In this document: one piece after another, positions 26,423 through 39,415 of the stretch
Layout: each line of letters opens with the position of its first letter
Numbering within the stretch: the stretch's first letter is position 1
Assembly: GCF_048128805.1 (NCBI RefSeq)
Contig: NC_136010.1
Location: 19,720,980 to 19,784,979 of the forward strand
Source of the DNA: Centroberyx gerrardi
Lineage: Eukaryota > Chordata > Actinopteri > Beryciformes > Berycidae
Direction of reading: 5' to 3'
Length of the DNA stretch: 64,000 nucleotides
Made by a program: the position numbers and the translations under genes
The notes under the pieces: generated by a model
What the model was told of the DNA's origin: nothing
Database searches by the model: none
Seen by the model: only the letters and a program-made list of their open reading frames with translations

Positions 26423-26880
26423 TATGTACATACATGTATATATCGTACCACATTTATTGTATTCTTTGTTTTAACGGTACAGCTAATTAAAACTTTAAGA
26501 AAAGACATAAAACATTTTGTCTGTGAATAGGCCTCTGTCTCTCTCACAAGTTTCCCCTGACCCGTCGGAGGATGGTTCAGTGGGACTCAGTACGGGACGC
26601 TCTCCTCTGAAATATGCAGTGGCACAGACATGGCAGACAGCTTTCCGCTCTGCGCTCCGCGGCTCAGACAGAGCTGCTGTTCTCAGCGCTCTCTGAAGCA
26701 AAACAACACAGGACTCTGCGGGTGGCGAAGCCAACAGGCTGTTGCCTCATCACTATGGATGAATGGCAGCACTTCTTCCGGATGAGCATAAGAGCCTTCC
26801 AAAATCCCATGAAATATGAGTGTTGTTCTAAGAAAGCGTGGCTTAACCTTCCATGACTCAGTCCCAAGTCAACATGCTCA

Positions 26881-26912
26881 TACACACACACACACATACA
26901 CACACACACACA
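26881..26912. repeat. (CA)n microsatellite
   Basis: Short CA run with one TA interruption, followed by a (GA)n tail. Confidence 0.85.
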
Positions 26913-28599
26913 CGGAGAGAGAGAGAGAAACGTACTGCTTAAGGCATACACATGCTCACACAGCACAAATATAGGCTACAAACACAATGATAAATTCTGA
27001 CTAAGCCTCCATGTGTCATGGTATGGGTGTTAACCATATGGCCACTGAAGCTATACAACATAATTTACTGACTGATAGTTGAGAGAATAACACTTGTTAA
27101 CCCCATCCAGTGCCTATAAGGTTTGCTTTATGTAAAATTGCATGTCATTGCTGGGATATTGGATATCACAACAGAGATAGACAAGTTAAAAGTTGTATCA
27201 TTTTATGGAGATCTTGCGTAGTTTCAGCAGTGCAGTTTGTTGTAAATGTTTTGTATTTGTATGGAGTTAAATCTCTCTGAATAATTGTTTGCAAGTCCAC
27301 ACATTCACGTGCCTTTGCCACGTCAGATTCCTGTGTTTGGTTCAGGTCCTTTGAAAGACCTCAGTGCTGCTTCACCAGCCAGTCTTGGTGTCTGACAGCA
27401 TTGTTGATGCAGCTGAGGTACATTGAAGTGGTTGGATGAGCCGGTGGCTGTGGCTGGAGGGGACGTGTGTCGGATCTGGTCTCTGGTGACGTGGCTGTTA
27501 GGGGTTAGGAGGTTCTAAATCAGCCATTTGCCCTCCCACTTTGTTTTTTCAAACCCAGACCAACAAGAAAATAAATCCTTGCCATTCCAGGATCACTCCT
27601 GGACATCTGCTCAGTGTTTATTTACTCACACTTCACTTTCTCCCTCTGCCTAACCCATGCTGCTCAGCATGAGGCAAGGGCAGCTACTGATACAAGACCA
27701 TAGGAAAATTTAGATATAACAAGTATATAGAAACTCCAGGAAATAGGTACGATATCAATTCTACAATGTAAGTTTTGTCAGCATTCAGTAAAAGAGAGCC
27801 TATAGGCCAATATGTTGATGTGCATTAGTGGCAGAAAAAGGTAAATTGGGCTTCCTGAAAAGATATTCAAAGATACAAAGAACAGAAGTGAACTCCTTAC
27901 ATTTGAGACTTGACAGTTTCCATTGGAAATTTGAGAGTTGACAATACAAACATAATCACATGCACTTCAATACTCCAAGCGCCTGCGTAATTGCGGACAA
28001 AATTGTTATGAAATTGATTTAACTCGTGTCCTCAGGTTGTTTTAATCAAGGTGACAATGAAGGAATGAGTGGCAAGCTGATATTATAGCTATTTATTATG
28101 GAAAAAGCGCCATTTTGCGCCTTGACTATATGGCCCAGTTAAAATCAAGGTAAATAAACCTCAGCGGGTGGCAGCACCATAAACATGTCAAGCAAACACA
28201 AGGTAACTGTCAAAAAGCAATTAAAAACCAACACTTCTCTTTCTTTATGGGATTAAAATTAAAATACCCTAGATGAGAATTTTGCAAGTTTATAATCATG
28301 CATCTGACTTTTAATTGATATCATGAATTAGGCGAGAGAGTCCTGCAGCTACAGCTATATAGGTAGCTATAAGTATATTCTATATCTCGCTGAAATATAG
28401 TTTGGGTGAAATAAGAAATATAGACAGCATTAATTTCTCTCTCCAAAAATGAAACCATAAAACCTATAAACATATAATAATAATTTTTTTTTTTAAATTA
28501 AAATTTATATAAGCGTGCTGTTATTGATAATTAATTACCCAAACGAAAAATCACTAGGCCTATAATGTTTCTTTAATTTTCCTACAGGGGCTTAGGCTA

Positions 28600-28682
28600 C
28601 TTTCGTTGTGATAATTGTAGTATAGGTGCATATCCTTCTAAATTGTATTCTAGGATTGCTATAGTTCTTTTTATGAGGGTAG
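28600..28682 (+). repeat. Partial copy C of the internally repeated family, just upstream of tcf15
   Basis: TATCCTTCTAAATTGTATTC, then GCTATAGTTCTTTTTATGAG, resembles the end block of copy A (22.79-22.84 kb) and that of copy B (47.88-47.92 kb). It ends about 30 bp before the tcf15 TATA-like box. The match is short, so chance convergence in AT-rich DNA cannot be ruled out. Confidence 0.45.
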
Positions 28683-28711
28683 ACTCCTTTTGGCAACTCC
28701 TCCCATCCAGC

Positions 28712-28717
28712 TATAAG
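28712..28717 (+). promoter_or_regulatory. tcf15: TATA-like box of tcf15
   Basis: CTATAAGAG about 235 bp upstream of the tcf15 ATG, predicting a start near 28742. Inferred from sequence only. Confidence 0.45.
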
Positions 28718-28949
28718 AGTCCAGCTGACCAGGTAGTCCGGGTCCATTCGTTCAACAGGCCAAAGAAAGTCGACTCCTGACTGATGAGAGGTCGGTCAGT
28801 TATATCAGAACCGTCGTGGATTATTTTCAGCGGTTCTGTGCAGCCTTCGTTCAATACTGAGATGGCTCTATAGGGTTAGACCTAGAGGACTGATTTTACA
28901 GAGAGGATTTCTGCAGTTATTTCGGGCTAGGATCGGCAAACTTTTGATG

Positions 28950-30195
28950 ATGACTTTCGCCATGCTGCGGCCTATGGCGACGCACTTGATCTACTCGGAC
29001 CTCAGCATGATGTCCGAGGATGATGAAAACCGCAGCGAGAGCGACGGCAGCTCGGATCAAAGTTACGGAGTTTGTTCCACCACCGAAAAACGACGAAGGC
29101 TTTCACGAAAATCGGAAGGAGGCAACGTTGTGATTATAAAACAGAGGAACGCAGCTAATGCCCGGGAGAGAGACCGGACCCAAAGCGTCAACACTGCTTT
29201 CACGGCACTTCGGACTCTGATTCCCACCGAGCCGGTGGACAGAAAGCTCTCGAAGATAGAAACTCTTCGCTTGGCGTCCAGCTACATTTCCCACTTGGCC
29301 AACGTGCTTCTTCTGGGAGACGGCGGCAGCGGTGATGGACAGCCGTGTCTCGGTGCGGTCTATGCGCAAGGAGAGAGCGGCGCAAAGCAGCCGCGGACCA
29401 TCTGCACCTTCTGTTTGAGCAACCAGAGGAAAGGGGTAATTACTGCTATTTAGATCATATTTTCAACCAAACAGCCCAAAGCCCCAGTGCAGCTTAAATA
29501 CAATTGATGTGTTAAAATATGCTAAATATGACGCAGTGGCTGGTTATTGGCATGAAATAGGCCAATCATCTCTGAGACCAGACACTATTTGTTGGTTTTG
29601 ATAATGTTTTATAGGGGTGTAGTGTCTCGTGCAGTATCTGTTTACCTTTTAGTCATACCCATTGTTATTGTACTCCATTATTTTGTCTTGGGTGTGTGTG
29701 CGTAAAAAGCACTTTTACGCACTGTCTCTCATGACGCACGCCTTCCTCACACAGCTGTAGATGGTTATCGCTATAACCTCTTTACCTAATAGTTCACACT
29801 ACTATAGTGCACAACGTAACACAATAACATACAGCATAACTCTCAGCATCCTTTTGGAATTTGATACACCAAATACTAGTGAGCTAGCTCATGGTTCCTT
29901 GTTACCTTAAAAATATAACGATGCGCTTGTCAGTGGGTTGGTAATTTGTATAAATTATCTTGAAATGATTTATTAGATATGCTGTCATTGCCCTAGAAAA
30001 TAAATCTGTTGAAGTCTGGGGCAGATAAATTAAATATGCTTAAATAAAAAATAATGAAAATGCTGAATCTGTCATTTTGTCCAAGGCGTTGTGGCATTGT
30101 ATGACTAATTGATTTCCATTTCTTTTTTCCAGATAAAGGATGGCAAAGACTGTTTAAAAATGCGAGGGCTGGGCTCCCTGCGAATGAGACGCTGA
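28950..30195 (+). CDS. tcf15: Transcription factor 15 / paraxis, bHLH (two exons)
   Basis: Class II basic helix-loop-helix factor that binds E-boxes with E-proteins and drives somite epithelialisation. Exon 1 is 28950-29435 and exon 2 is 30133-30195. The join is phase 0 (donor GTAATT, acceptor TTCCAG) and gives 182 residues; human is 199. Three ATGs stand in a row (28944, 28947, 28950). The third gives MTFAMLRP, matching human MAFALLRP, so I use it. An acidic [11 protein letters not shown] stretch follows at about residue 22. The bHLH spans about residues 66-120: basic part [16 protein letters not shown], helix 1 [13 protein letters not shown], helix 2 [18 protein letters not shown]. The C-terminal motif [12 protein letters not shown] is diagnostic for TCF15, and the small second exon ends [11 protein letters not shown]. 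The basic region and dimer helices are intact. Two AATAAA signals follow at 30448 and 30513. Confidence 0.96.
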
Positions 30196-30447
30196 TTGAA
30201 GACCAGTGAATGATCAGCAACCTGAAAATCCTCATAGACTTTCTCAGGGAAGAATCAAAGCTGGTTTAACAGAGCGCGCGCGCGCACAGACACACACGCA
30301 CACACACACAAACACACTTGCTGGATAAAATAACGGAACCAAAGAGACTATTTATACTTGAGTGAGAAATTAGGCATGAGCCTTTCAAAAATGCAGTGCA
30401 TTTGTTTAGAGTTTATGACTTTTTGGAGCATGAATGCAAAAGTTTAA

Positions 30448-30518
30448 AATAAAATATATTTTTATCAAAATGAAAGCTGATTTTCTTCCTGACTCTTGAT
30501 TATTTTTGATGAAATAAA
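30448..30518 (+). terminator. tcf15: Tandem poly(A) signals of tcf15
   Basis: AATAAA at 30448-30453 and again at 30513-30518, 250-320 bp after the stop codon. They predict a short 3' UTR that includes a small (CA)n run near 30.29 kb. Confidence 0.6.
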
Positions 30519-31051
30519 GTTTATCCCATGCTGACAAGAAATCACTTGTAACACTATAGTAAGTTTGTTAACAATTGAAGAAATACTTGTAAAAGCAAAT
30601 TAAGTTTTAGCCTTGTCTGAACATATTTCTGATTTATGTGGTTACAGTGGGATGTGAATGGAAAGCTACATGACTATATAAAAGAGACTCTATAAGAAAA
30701 AATAGAAGAAAAAGAACAAAATGAGATGTGCTGTCTTTTTGGGAGAAACAAGTATAGCATCTATCTATTGAGACCTCCTCTATTTCTGCTAGTTGGGTGG
30801 TAGCTATATAAGGAAGGGTGCTGTTATTTTATAACAAGCAGTTCAGAGCATGCAGTGAAAAAAAAGACTGGTCCCCACCCAAACACTTGACTACTTCAGC
30901 TCTTATGAAGACTCCCATGCAAAGTTTCTTTTTGTTCGACAGCCTAATGCTCAATGAATATCTTTATCTTCAGCTCCATTTGCAAACATCGATCCTCCAT
31001 ATCACCAAATTAGAAATGTGAAATGGCTTTTATGTGACAACACCCACCACC

Positions 31052-31053
31052 CG

Positions 31054-31095
<42 letters not shown>
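31052..31095. repeat. (CA)n microsatellite
   Basis: About 44 bp of uninterrupted CA. Confidence 0.95.
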
Positions 31096-31096
<1 letters not shown>

Positions 31097-34000
31097 TCCA
31101 TTCCATTGTTTCCAATAGCGTTGCCAAGAAGTTGTTTATGAAGCCCGTGGAGCCACAGCAAAGGGTCAGGGTTTCTGGTGTCATTGACTGGTGTATTTTT
31201 TGCAAATCTCACGGTTGCTGTTTTTTGAAGTCTGTTATCGATTAGTCACGGCAAATAGTAGCCCTCACTCTGCTCTGAGCCCCCAACACAGCTGTTGGTA
31301 TGTCAAAGGGATAAATCACTGCTGTGGGCCCAATGGACAGGGAGAGATGGGGTGAGAGGTCGGAGGTCATGGTGGAGCACAGAAGTGAAACCCTGCTGAC
31401 ATCTAATGATGGAGACTGATGCTGATATAATTCTGGTGTCGACTGTGAAAATACTTATCTTTCTATAATTTCAGGATACTGTATCTTATTAGTAGATACG
31501 GTTTGATTAGTAGAGTTCACACATCTGCACTTCCCAGGTTCACTTTCACCCTTAAATAGACATCCAGCCCTGAGCATCATGATTCATAATACAGACTGGC
31601 TGGATCATAATTACATGTTTATTGTATCTAGTAAAACATTTGGCAGTGACATTTTTGCAATCTTACATATCCATAAATAATTGCATTTTGTTTTATAATT
31701 TATTAAACATTTATTCACTAACAATATGACCAGTTGCAGAATGCAGAAAAGGTTTTGCATTTTCTACTGTATTTGCTATATTCTCTTGCAACACAGTCTC
31801 CATAGCAAAGAACTAACTTAGACCAAAATGTTTCTTAACTAGTCAATTGAAATTGGGCTGCTAAGCAAAAGCAGTCTCCGTGGGGCTCTTTCTTTCTTTC
31901 TTCTCCAGTCAGAAAAAGTCACTGTAGTGATCGGTCCAACAGGCAGACTGTGGCTCAGACACACAGACAGTTGAGACCAGTGCTCACAAGTTCCTGTCTG
32001 GGATCACTTTGAATCAGATTGCAGACTTAGTCCTGAAAATGACAGAGGAAGGCTCCCTGGTGACAGGGGAGGCGATATGGAAAGTGAATTTCAAGGCAGT
32101 TAAAGGTGCTTGCTGGGGGTCTGAGCCACCCCCCTCCCCACCTCCCTCCCCACCTGTCCTGTCAGGCTAATTAGAATTTGCTGTGCTAAGTCCTTCATGC
32201 TCGGGCCCAGGCCTCCTGGAATGGCTCCCTGAGGTTCCCCCCGGCAGGAAGATGTCACGGAGGCACAGGAAGGGAAAACATGCACGGCCGACCCCTCTGA
32301 GCTCCTCTCTGTGCGGCAGGCTTTGGGTCAGCGCCAGTCTTGACATCATCCGGCGCTGGGACCCAGATGTACGGCTCTCTGGTGGTACTTCCAGAGCGAG
32401 TGAACGAAACTGAGTTTTCAACAAATTCGGAGGGAGACCTTTTCCAAGATGACAGGTAGAAATTGATGACAGAGGCCATAAGAAGAGAAGGGGAGAAAAG
32501 CAAAGGCAGCAAATAAGGTCACTGTGGATCTGCTTAACATGTCTGACAGGCAAGGATATGGATCCACCTGGGGGACGGCTGCAAACGTTTATACTTTACT
32601 ACTTCACTTTGGTGAGTTTTTTTCTTCCTCGGAAGCTTGCATCTCCCAGCTGCCCAAAGAGATTTTGTGCCGGAAGAATTTCAGCGGGGGTGAAATAAAG
32701 CTAGACGGCGGTTCCACCTCCCCCTGCCACTTCTATGACCTGAGATGAAAAATGGCCTACATGTGTGCTCTATTGTTTGTGGAAGATGGAAAATACAAAA
32801 CAAAAGGAGAGGAAACCCTCGTTACTTTTTCTCTTTTACTTCTGCCATATTGTTTGTCTTATTTAGTTGGATGAACATGTGACAGTGACAACTTTCTTTA
32901 TGATTTTCAGTAGATATGAGTACATCGTTTGGATCAGAGATGGTTGCACTTTTATATAATAAAGTTTAGTTTGTCTCTATTATGTTGTCATACAGAAGCT
33001 CAAGGCTATATTCTACATCTTAGTGACATGACAGATTAAAGTTTTAGTTTTCTTGTTTCTAGCTTTTGGAGAGAGTTATTCATGCACAAATATCAAACAA
33101 ATTGTCACTGAGTAGTAGGCCTATTCCCCTTTAATGACTAATTATGATAAGGTGATACAAATAAATAACTTTTGCACAAGTAAAGCATTCCGAAGTAGAA
33201 AAGGGAACATTTACGATGCACCTGGTGAGGAATAGCACTATAAAAAAAACTTGAACTTAAAAGCCATCTTTATATAGTAAACACAAATCACTGCTCTGTC
33301 AGCACTGGCTGCTCAAACGTGTTCCTACCCTCACCTTACCCAAAAAAAAGGAAAAACTAAAATAGATGATCCAGAAAAGGGAAGGAAGTCAAACGTTTTT
33401 TCAACATCATGTGGGAGCGCAGCCCTGATTCCCAGATGGGTGCTTACCTTCAGCGTTTTGTAGCCCAGAGAGTCTTTCTAAAGAGCTCTTTATGGAAACA
33501 AACCTGCACATGGGGTAATATTTTAATAGCATCCTCTCTCAGCTTGAAGCAAAGTCTATTTCACCACGTTTCAAACGCTCACTGACTGGGGAGATGGCCC
33601 CCTCGCTCAGCCTGCATGTCAAAGATATTAATGGCTGTGAGACACTTGGTGTTTTTCCCTGTCCTGAGACTTGGATACCCTGCTTCCGACCGTACATGAC
33701 CGCTTTTCCAGAGGAGGAGGAGGAGGAAGTCTGCCTGACCATCAGCTGAGGTTCTGTGGGGAGAAGAGAGTGTCTGAGGAGCAGGTTGCGTCTGAGGCCA
33801 TTCTCCCAAACATACAGGAACAATTGTTTTCCTGTGCCAGAGAGTTTGGCAGGGCCTGGAGACAGGGGAGGATGATGGAGGGCTGTGCATGGATAGTGAA
33901 TGGAGGAGGGTGGAGGGAGAGAGGGAGGGGGTGTTCAGAGAATAGAGGAACTCCCAGAGAAGAAATTACGGAACAATGCAGACCATCGTAACGCAGCTCT

Positions 34001-34376
34001 GTTCTGGTGCAGGCTTGGACGACCCGCCCAGCACTCAGCAGCCTGCCAAAGCCCAGAGGCAGAGGTGAGAATCCAGTAATAGTGACTCAAAGGCTTTGCT
34101 TCCTTAAACAAACAATTGAACAATGTGATTCAGCCCTATGGCCGCAATTCCTTCACAAAAGCAGGAACGCTTTTAGCCAAATGCAGTGGTCTTGTAACAA
34201 TCAACAGCATCCTAAGAACAACTGTATTACCCAGATCAAACATGTTGCATGGATTCAAGAAAAATAATCATAAACTCGAAGAATATGAAAATGAGAATTG
34301 ACACCAAGAGCATGTGTTGCTGTGTGTGTTTATTTGTGTGTTATGCATGAGTGAAATGTGTGTACATTAAGGTGAG

Positions 34377-34913
34377 ACCAAGATATCGGTTTGCCGATAT
34401 ATCAGGCCGATATTGCCCTTTTACTGAATATTGGATATCGGCCAGTCAGTGCTGATATGATGGAGGTTCCTCCCGGAACACAGCTACATAAAAACAGTCT
34501 GCAAACCTGCAATGGAAATTTATTTTTGCACATTTCATTTATTAATGTGCATGTTCAAAATTGTATTTTGTAAAGTAATTATTTATTTTAAGACGGTAAT
34601 GTATCACAGAGTCTCCCCTACTATGGTCACCCTGCCTTACAGAGCTGCTAACCTTAAAAGAATTTCATTAGTCTGGGTTTCATTGGAGAATTTTACTGTC
34701 ACATGATGGTTTTAATGTTGTTTCTGTTTCTTTTCCATACGGCTAAAAATACAATTCTGGGAGAAGCACTGAATTTTGTAATTTTTGGCATGAAAATTAT
34801 CAAATTTAAAAACATTGAGAAGTGACTTAAAATATCGTCTATCAGCCACTTCAGTGCAGAAAGATTGGTATTGGTATCTGCCTTCCAAAAGCCTTATCGG
34901 TCAAAGCGTAGTA
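34377..34913. repeat. Degraded interspersed repeat with CCGATAT-rich ends
   Basis: The left end reads GATATCGGTTTGCCGATATA with more GGCCGATATTG copies. The right end reads TTGGTATTGGTATCTGCC followed by AAAAGCCTTATCGGTC. This pattern of terminal (GG)TATCGG words belongs to a repeat type common in fish genomes, probably a non-autonomous DNA transposon. I cannot assign the exact family or a target duplication. Confidence 0.45.
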
Positions 34914-36466
34914 AACATGCGCAGCCTTCATGGGAAAATCTCCCTGCACTGGGCCTAAGGGAGAGACGGCGGAACCATTGGGACATTTCATTTCAGCACA
35001 AGAGCAAACAGTCAGAGGATTTCCTCAATCAGAGGCTGCAGAGTGTGCAATGAACAACCTCGCTGACAGAAACATGGAGACCTACACATGCAGCTGGGCA
35101 TGCTAACAACCTCTGGGACTTACTGTAGTATGCAACACACTGTAGCTACAATATGGAGAGTCAGAACCAAACAGACACGTACATGCACACACCACACACC
35201 ACACACCACACACGTGCATTTACTCACATATTTCAAACCATCAGAGAATCGCAACTTTGATGACTAAGGATTCCTCCAAGCTAATCTCAAACTAACGTGG
35301 ACGGTTTTCAGACGAGGTTTGTCCAATCACTGACCTTCGATAATACATTATCACTTTTTCCGGAGTATAACACATACTTTGCACCAACTGTAAAATTCCC
35401 TTGTGCTTGATTAAAGTGTGTTTTACTGAGCACAACACTGGGACACCTGGACATTTGCATGGCCTAACAAGTGAAAAATAATTTTGAAAATGTGTTACAA
35501 GCATCACCACAAAGATAATGGAGAACACATTTACTGGATTATGTAGAAATGTGGAGTATCATACTTTTCTGTCTGCAATTGCTCACTGTTGCCTGTTCTA
35601 AAGCTAAAAACACTCACAGCTGCAGTTACAGGCTTGCAATAGGAAGTGGCCAAGCATCCTCATTTCCACTGATGTTATTTGGTCCTCAATAACTTTCTAC
35701 CTCCCTGCCGCTCATTGTGTCAGCTGCTGCTGAATGAGGCATTGTTTAATCCAGATGGTGGAATCCAAAGACCTCACTCTTCCCTTTTCCATAAAGCCAG
35801 TCTCCTATTAATAACCATATATCTGCCTCCTTTGTCAACAAGAGCGACACATACAAATAATATGGTTGAAGGGAGACAATGGGGAGTTCCCTGGGATGAA
35901 AACAACAGGATAAGCCAGCCTCTGGTGTGTGTTTGATGTGAGCCTGCTGACTGCTCTGTGTAAGACAGTCAGTCTTGGAGAGTCTTCTGGAAGAGACCCA
36001 CTGACCTGCTGCTGCTGTATGGAAGTGACCCGCACCTCAAACACATTTTCCACATTTTATAGTCCTAATATAGACTATTTGAAAATGAGTTAATAATACA
36101 GTAATGATGCACTGTTCACAAACAGGCGTAACAACTACGACCACCACATGGTGGCATATTTCCCCCACAAAAAGATACTGAATGCATCTTATTGTACAAC
36201 ACCTTGTTGAACTTAAATATGCCCCTTGACAGGAAATCCTACTTCCATTTCTGTAAAACTGAAATCAATCTTCAGTCAGCTCACGTAAGCGACAGATGAA
36301 CTGTAAAAGATGTCCAAGATTGTTTTGTTCATTGAGGTGAGTAGACTTGGAGTAATTAAAATTCATGTTTTATTGACAATTCGATCATATAACAAACAAA
36401 AGTTGTTTAACGTAATGTGCTTGTTTAAACCAGAGACCGTGTCAATGACATGATATACTCTGATGT

Positions 36467-39415
36467 GTGTTTTATTCTGCCAAAACATTATTATTTATTC
36501 TGGTTTGTCTCTCTCAGCTGCTGTTGGTGCATTCAGCAACACAGAGTCCGATAGAAATCCAAGAAGACTGCAATGAAGATGTTTCTCTGCCGTGTCCAGG
36601 TATCAACGGCACCAACTTCCGCGCAGTGACATGGTATAAGGTCAGTCATGTCCAGGCAGAAATATACTGTTTGTCTCAATCATTTAGTACTAAATTTAAG
36701 GTGCAATAAACGTAAATTTTTTATTTTTTTTTTCACTTTGTGTGTCACTGACTTTCATTTAATTTGATTTATTATTGTGAAAAAAGGTGCCATCATCCAT
36801 GTTATTTTTCACTTTGAACAGTTCATCAACCAGAAACAAGTTGGCATCGTCAGGAAGAGTGGCAGTAGGATCCAGCACTTTAACTTCTCTCGGACCGCCA
36901 GATTTGGACAGGACCACAGTTTGTTCCTTCCCAGTCTGACACCTGGAGACTCAGGGACCTACGAGTGTGGCATCGGGGCAAATGTAGGGGGAAAAAACTT
37001 AAACACCAAAATCCTCCTCACTGTTCCAGGTGCGTTTATTACTGTTACCACCATCCTTGGCAAAATATATAAATTTTCAATGAGAGGATTAGACCAGATA
37101 AGGTGAGCTTTTTCATATCTTGGCTCTTCATTTCTAATGCTACAGTGACACGGAGATTGTAGCAGCTACGTAGGAAACAGTGTATTTTCCTCCATATTTT
37201 AAGAACAGTTTGCAGTATATTTTGTACATGGTATGTCTTTTTCCAGGTGCCAAAGTACTTGAGCACAAAAAGACCATATTAAGTAATCATTGTTAATATG
37301 TCATCAAAATTCTTGACATGCAATGGCTTTAGCAAGTTTCCATCCTTTAAAAACCAACAAACTGTAACTTATTTCCAGGTGCTTTTTCAGTCAGTGATAC
37401 AACCTAACTGCATTTCAGTGTTTCACTATATAAGAACTAAGCTGTGGATTACATTCTGCTCTAAATGACCCTGGTGTTTTATGGATCATATGGACAAATT
37501 CCTGTAAGTGTCTGAGAAACCATCAAGCCTCTGCTAACGAGTTTCAAGATAGAAATCCCTTACTAGTAGTTTCTCTTGAGTAATTTGCCCACACAGTTCA
37601 GGAGGAATAAATAAGTGAAAGGACAAAATGACTGTGAATGATGCCTGTAATGAAGCTCCATCACAGGAGCTTGATTCTTTTTGGGTGGGTTGATACTTTA
37701 GACCTTTTTTGATTGAGCATGTATTGCATGACACCACCTTAATAATAACAAGCAGAATGTGGATGACAGCTGGCGTCTCATACAGACACACTACTGAAAT
37801 AAAATGAGTTTAGTTTGCTTGTAGACCAATTCCAATATGATTGGTCACATTGGCCATTGGTGGCTTCTTTGATTGGACATTGATTCTTTATGATGAAGGC
37901 TATGAGAGCAAAAGCGCATTTCACTTTCAGCAAAGGGTTTCCTTCTTCTATGTTCACCAAGTGCTGCTGAATACTTCCTTCTTGTAGACCAATCAATCAC
38001 CCAAAAGCAAGAATCAAGAGTTTTTTGGTGTTTATTGATTGCAAACTCCTAGAAGTCATTGCATGTTGACAATTTTTGACAACACACTAAAAATGAGTAC
38101 TTTATTTGACATAATCTTTATCCGTCCAAACGTCTGATAGACAAAGCAAATTAGATTTGTTTTGTTTCTCATCAGAGGAAATAATCTATGAACATAACAC
38201 AACCTCATTTTCACAGTTTGAGTCTGCAAACAGCAGCACAGGCACAACGTGCAGAACTGCAACATCAAACAGCATGTCAGTCTTGTGAAGCCCACTCTAG
38301 CTTGCATCCATCTGCTCCAACACGCAATATTTTCCTTTCCTTTGTGACATTTTGAAGTTTTCCATACATAGTTTACCTATTCACCAGCTTTCTAAATGTC
38401 TAAATCTCTCTGACAAAATGATTGCTATATGAAAGTAAAAATCTAATAATAATAGTCTAATCTAATCTAATCTAATATAATAATTTCATTATGGAAAATT
38501 GTAAAAGCTGTCAGCTATTTAAAGACTTTTACTCAGAAAAACATGTTTGAGACTGCAATCATCTGTATTTTTGAAACAGTGAGATGCAAATATCAGATAA
38601 TTTTTAATTTATAGCAGCCTGGACTGAAGCTCTTCATATGTACACTAATTTGTTTCCTGTCTTTTTGTTTTGTGTTATTCTTCTACAGACTGTGTGACGC
38701 AGGCTTACCTGACAACAGTGGCAGATAAGCTGAACATCACTGACACCAGCAGCTGCCCCATGCGCGTTGAGGAGCTGCCAGTCATGTGGAGCATTATAGG
38801 CTTCTTATTAATAGGCCTCGCCAAAATTGTTTTATCTCTAATCACCATTGGGGTAAATCAATATAATTTATCTGATTGCACTACATGGTTTTGTTACTGG
38901 TTATGAAATAATCCTGGTCTCATAGTTTGGTAGGCTGTCCCACAGTTTAAAACATTGTATTTCAAAATATATGCGTATATAAATATGATCAGGTGTGTTA
39001 TTATCAAATTCTGGTTTATGCTACATGAAAAGTGAAATCAGCAGTTGGCACACAGACAGACTTTTTTATTGGTTGTTTTGTTTTTATTGATGAGACAAAC
39101 ATAGAAGAAGCTGCAATGCAGTATTAATATATACTATATTCTGTAGATGAGCAATGCCGTTATCAGTGTGGGTGCTGATAACAGTTCCACTGAATCAGGT
39201 GTAGGCGAGCTCACTCAAAGTTTCTCATCCTCTGAGGTTCCATTTCCTCTTAAGGGGCCTCTCTCCACTTCCAGGGTAATTTTGTGGGCGACCATTTTCC
39301 AAGTAAACAGTGTGCTTATGCTTTTTTTTTTTTTTTTTTTTTGGTAATCATTCAGGTTGTTCGAGCCATTCGCATCAAGTCCTCCAGACAACAACAGCAG
39401 AGGTGGCGAAGCTGA
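36467..39415 (+). CDS. CD83-like single-Ig type I membrane protein (four exons)
   Basis: Exons are 36467-36640, 36822-37029, 38689-38852 and 39356-39415, with phases 0, 1 and 0 at the joins, giving 201 residues. Residues 1-24 form a signal peptide with core LLFILVCLSQLLL. One V-type Ig domain follows: Cys43 in EDVSLPC, Trp56 in VTWYK and Cys107 in DSGTYEC, with sequons at Asn47 and Asn79. An intron cuts the domain right after WYK, as in CD83. Wording such as CNEDVSLPC and the V-domain end also resemble CD83 (CSEDVDLPC; NSGTYRC). A membrane-proximal stalk with two Cys leads to a membrane helix (MWSIIGFLLIGLAKIVLSL) and a short basic tail ending RWRS. CD83 is a surface marker of mature dendritic cells. 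That this protein acts likewise is inference. Two uncertainties remain. An ATG at 36310 with donor GTGAGT at 36337 could splice to 36518 and give another leader (MSKIVLFIE). A phase-0 exon may lie at 39147-39275. Confidence 0.75.
39147..39275 (+). other. Possible cassette exon of the CD83-like gene
   Basis: Exactly 43 codons, open, preceded by TTCTGTAG and followed by GTAATT, with phase 0 on both sides. It could be added between the membrane exon and the last exon without shifting the frame. The encoded segment is Ser/Thr-rich and would roughly triple the cytoplasmic tail. The acceptor pyrimidine tract is weak, so it may be a chance frame. Confidence 0.3.

Larger units (their letters stand above)
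23245..28711. other. srxn1 3' flank and intergenic DNA up to tcf15
   Basis: The first few hundred bases are probably srxn1 3' UTR, but no clear AATAAA was found. The rest holds dispersed repeat copy 2, a SINE fragment at 25.25 kb, a Tc1-type MITE at 26.06-26.42 kb, a short (CA)n at 26.88 kb and A/T-rich unique DNA. Frames at 24.0-25.0 kb and 26.5-27.0 kb lack any family similarity and overlap each other on opposite strands. Confidence 0.55.
30530..36309. other. Intergenic DNA between tcf15 and the CD83-like gene
   Basis: About 5.8 kb with no recognised gene. It holds a (CA)n at 31.05-31.10 kb, a GC-richer stretch at 32.1-32.8 kb whose overlapping frames show no family motif, an ATATCGG-type repeat at 34.4-34.9 kb and a short CACAC run at 35.19 kb. 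Human CSNK2A1 follows TCF15, but no part of it is visible. Confidence 0.6.

Noticed and set aside
32167-32553. Overlapping frames on both strands in a GC-richer stretch
   Set aside because: Several mutually overlapping frames with no recognisable domain; no exon-like pattern could be chosen.
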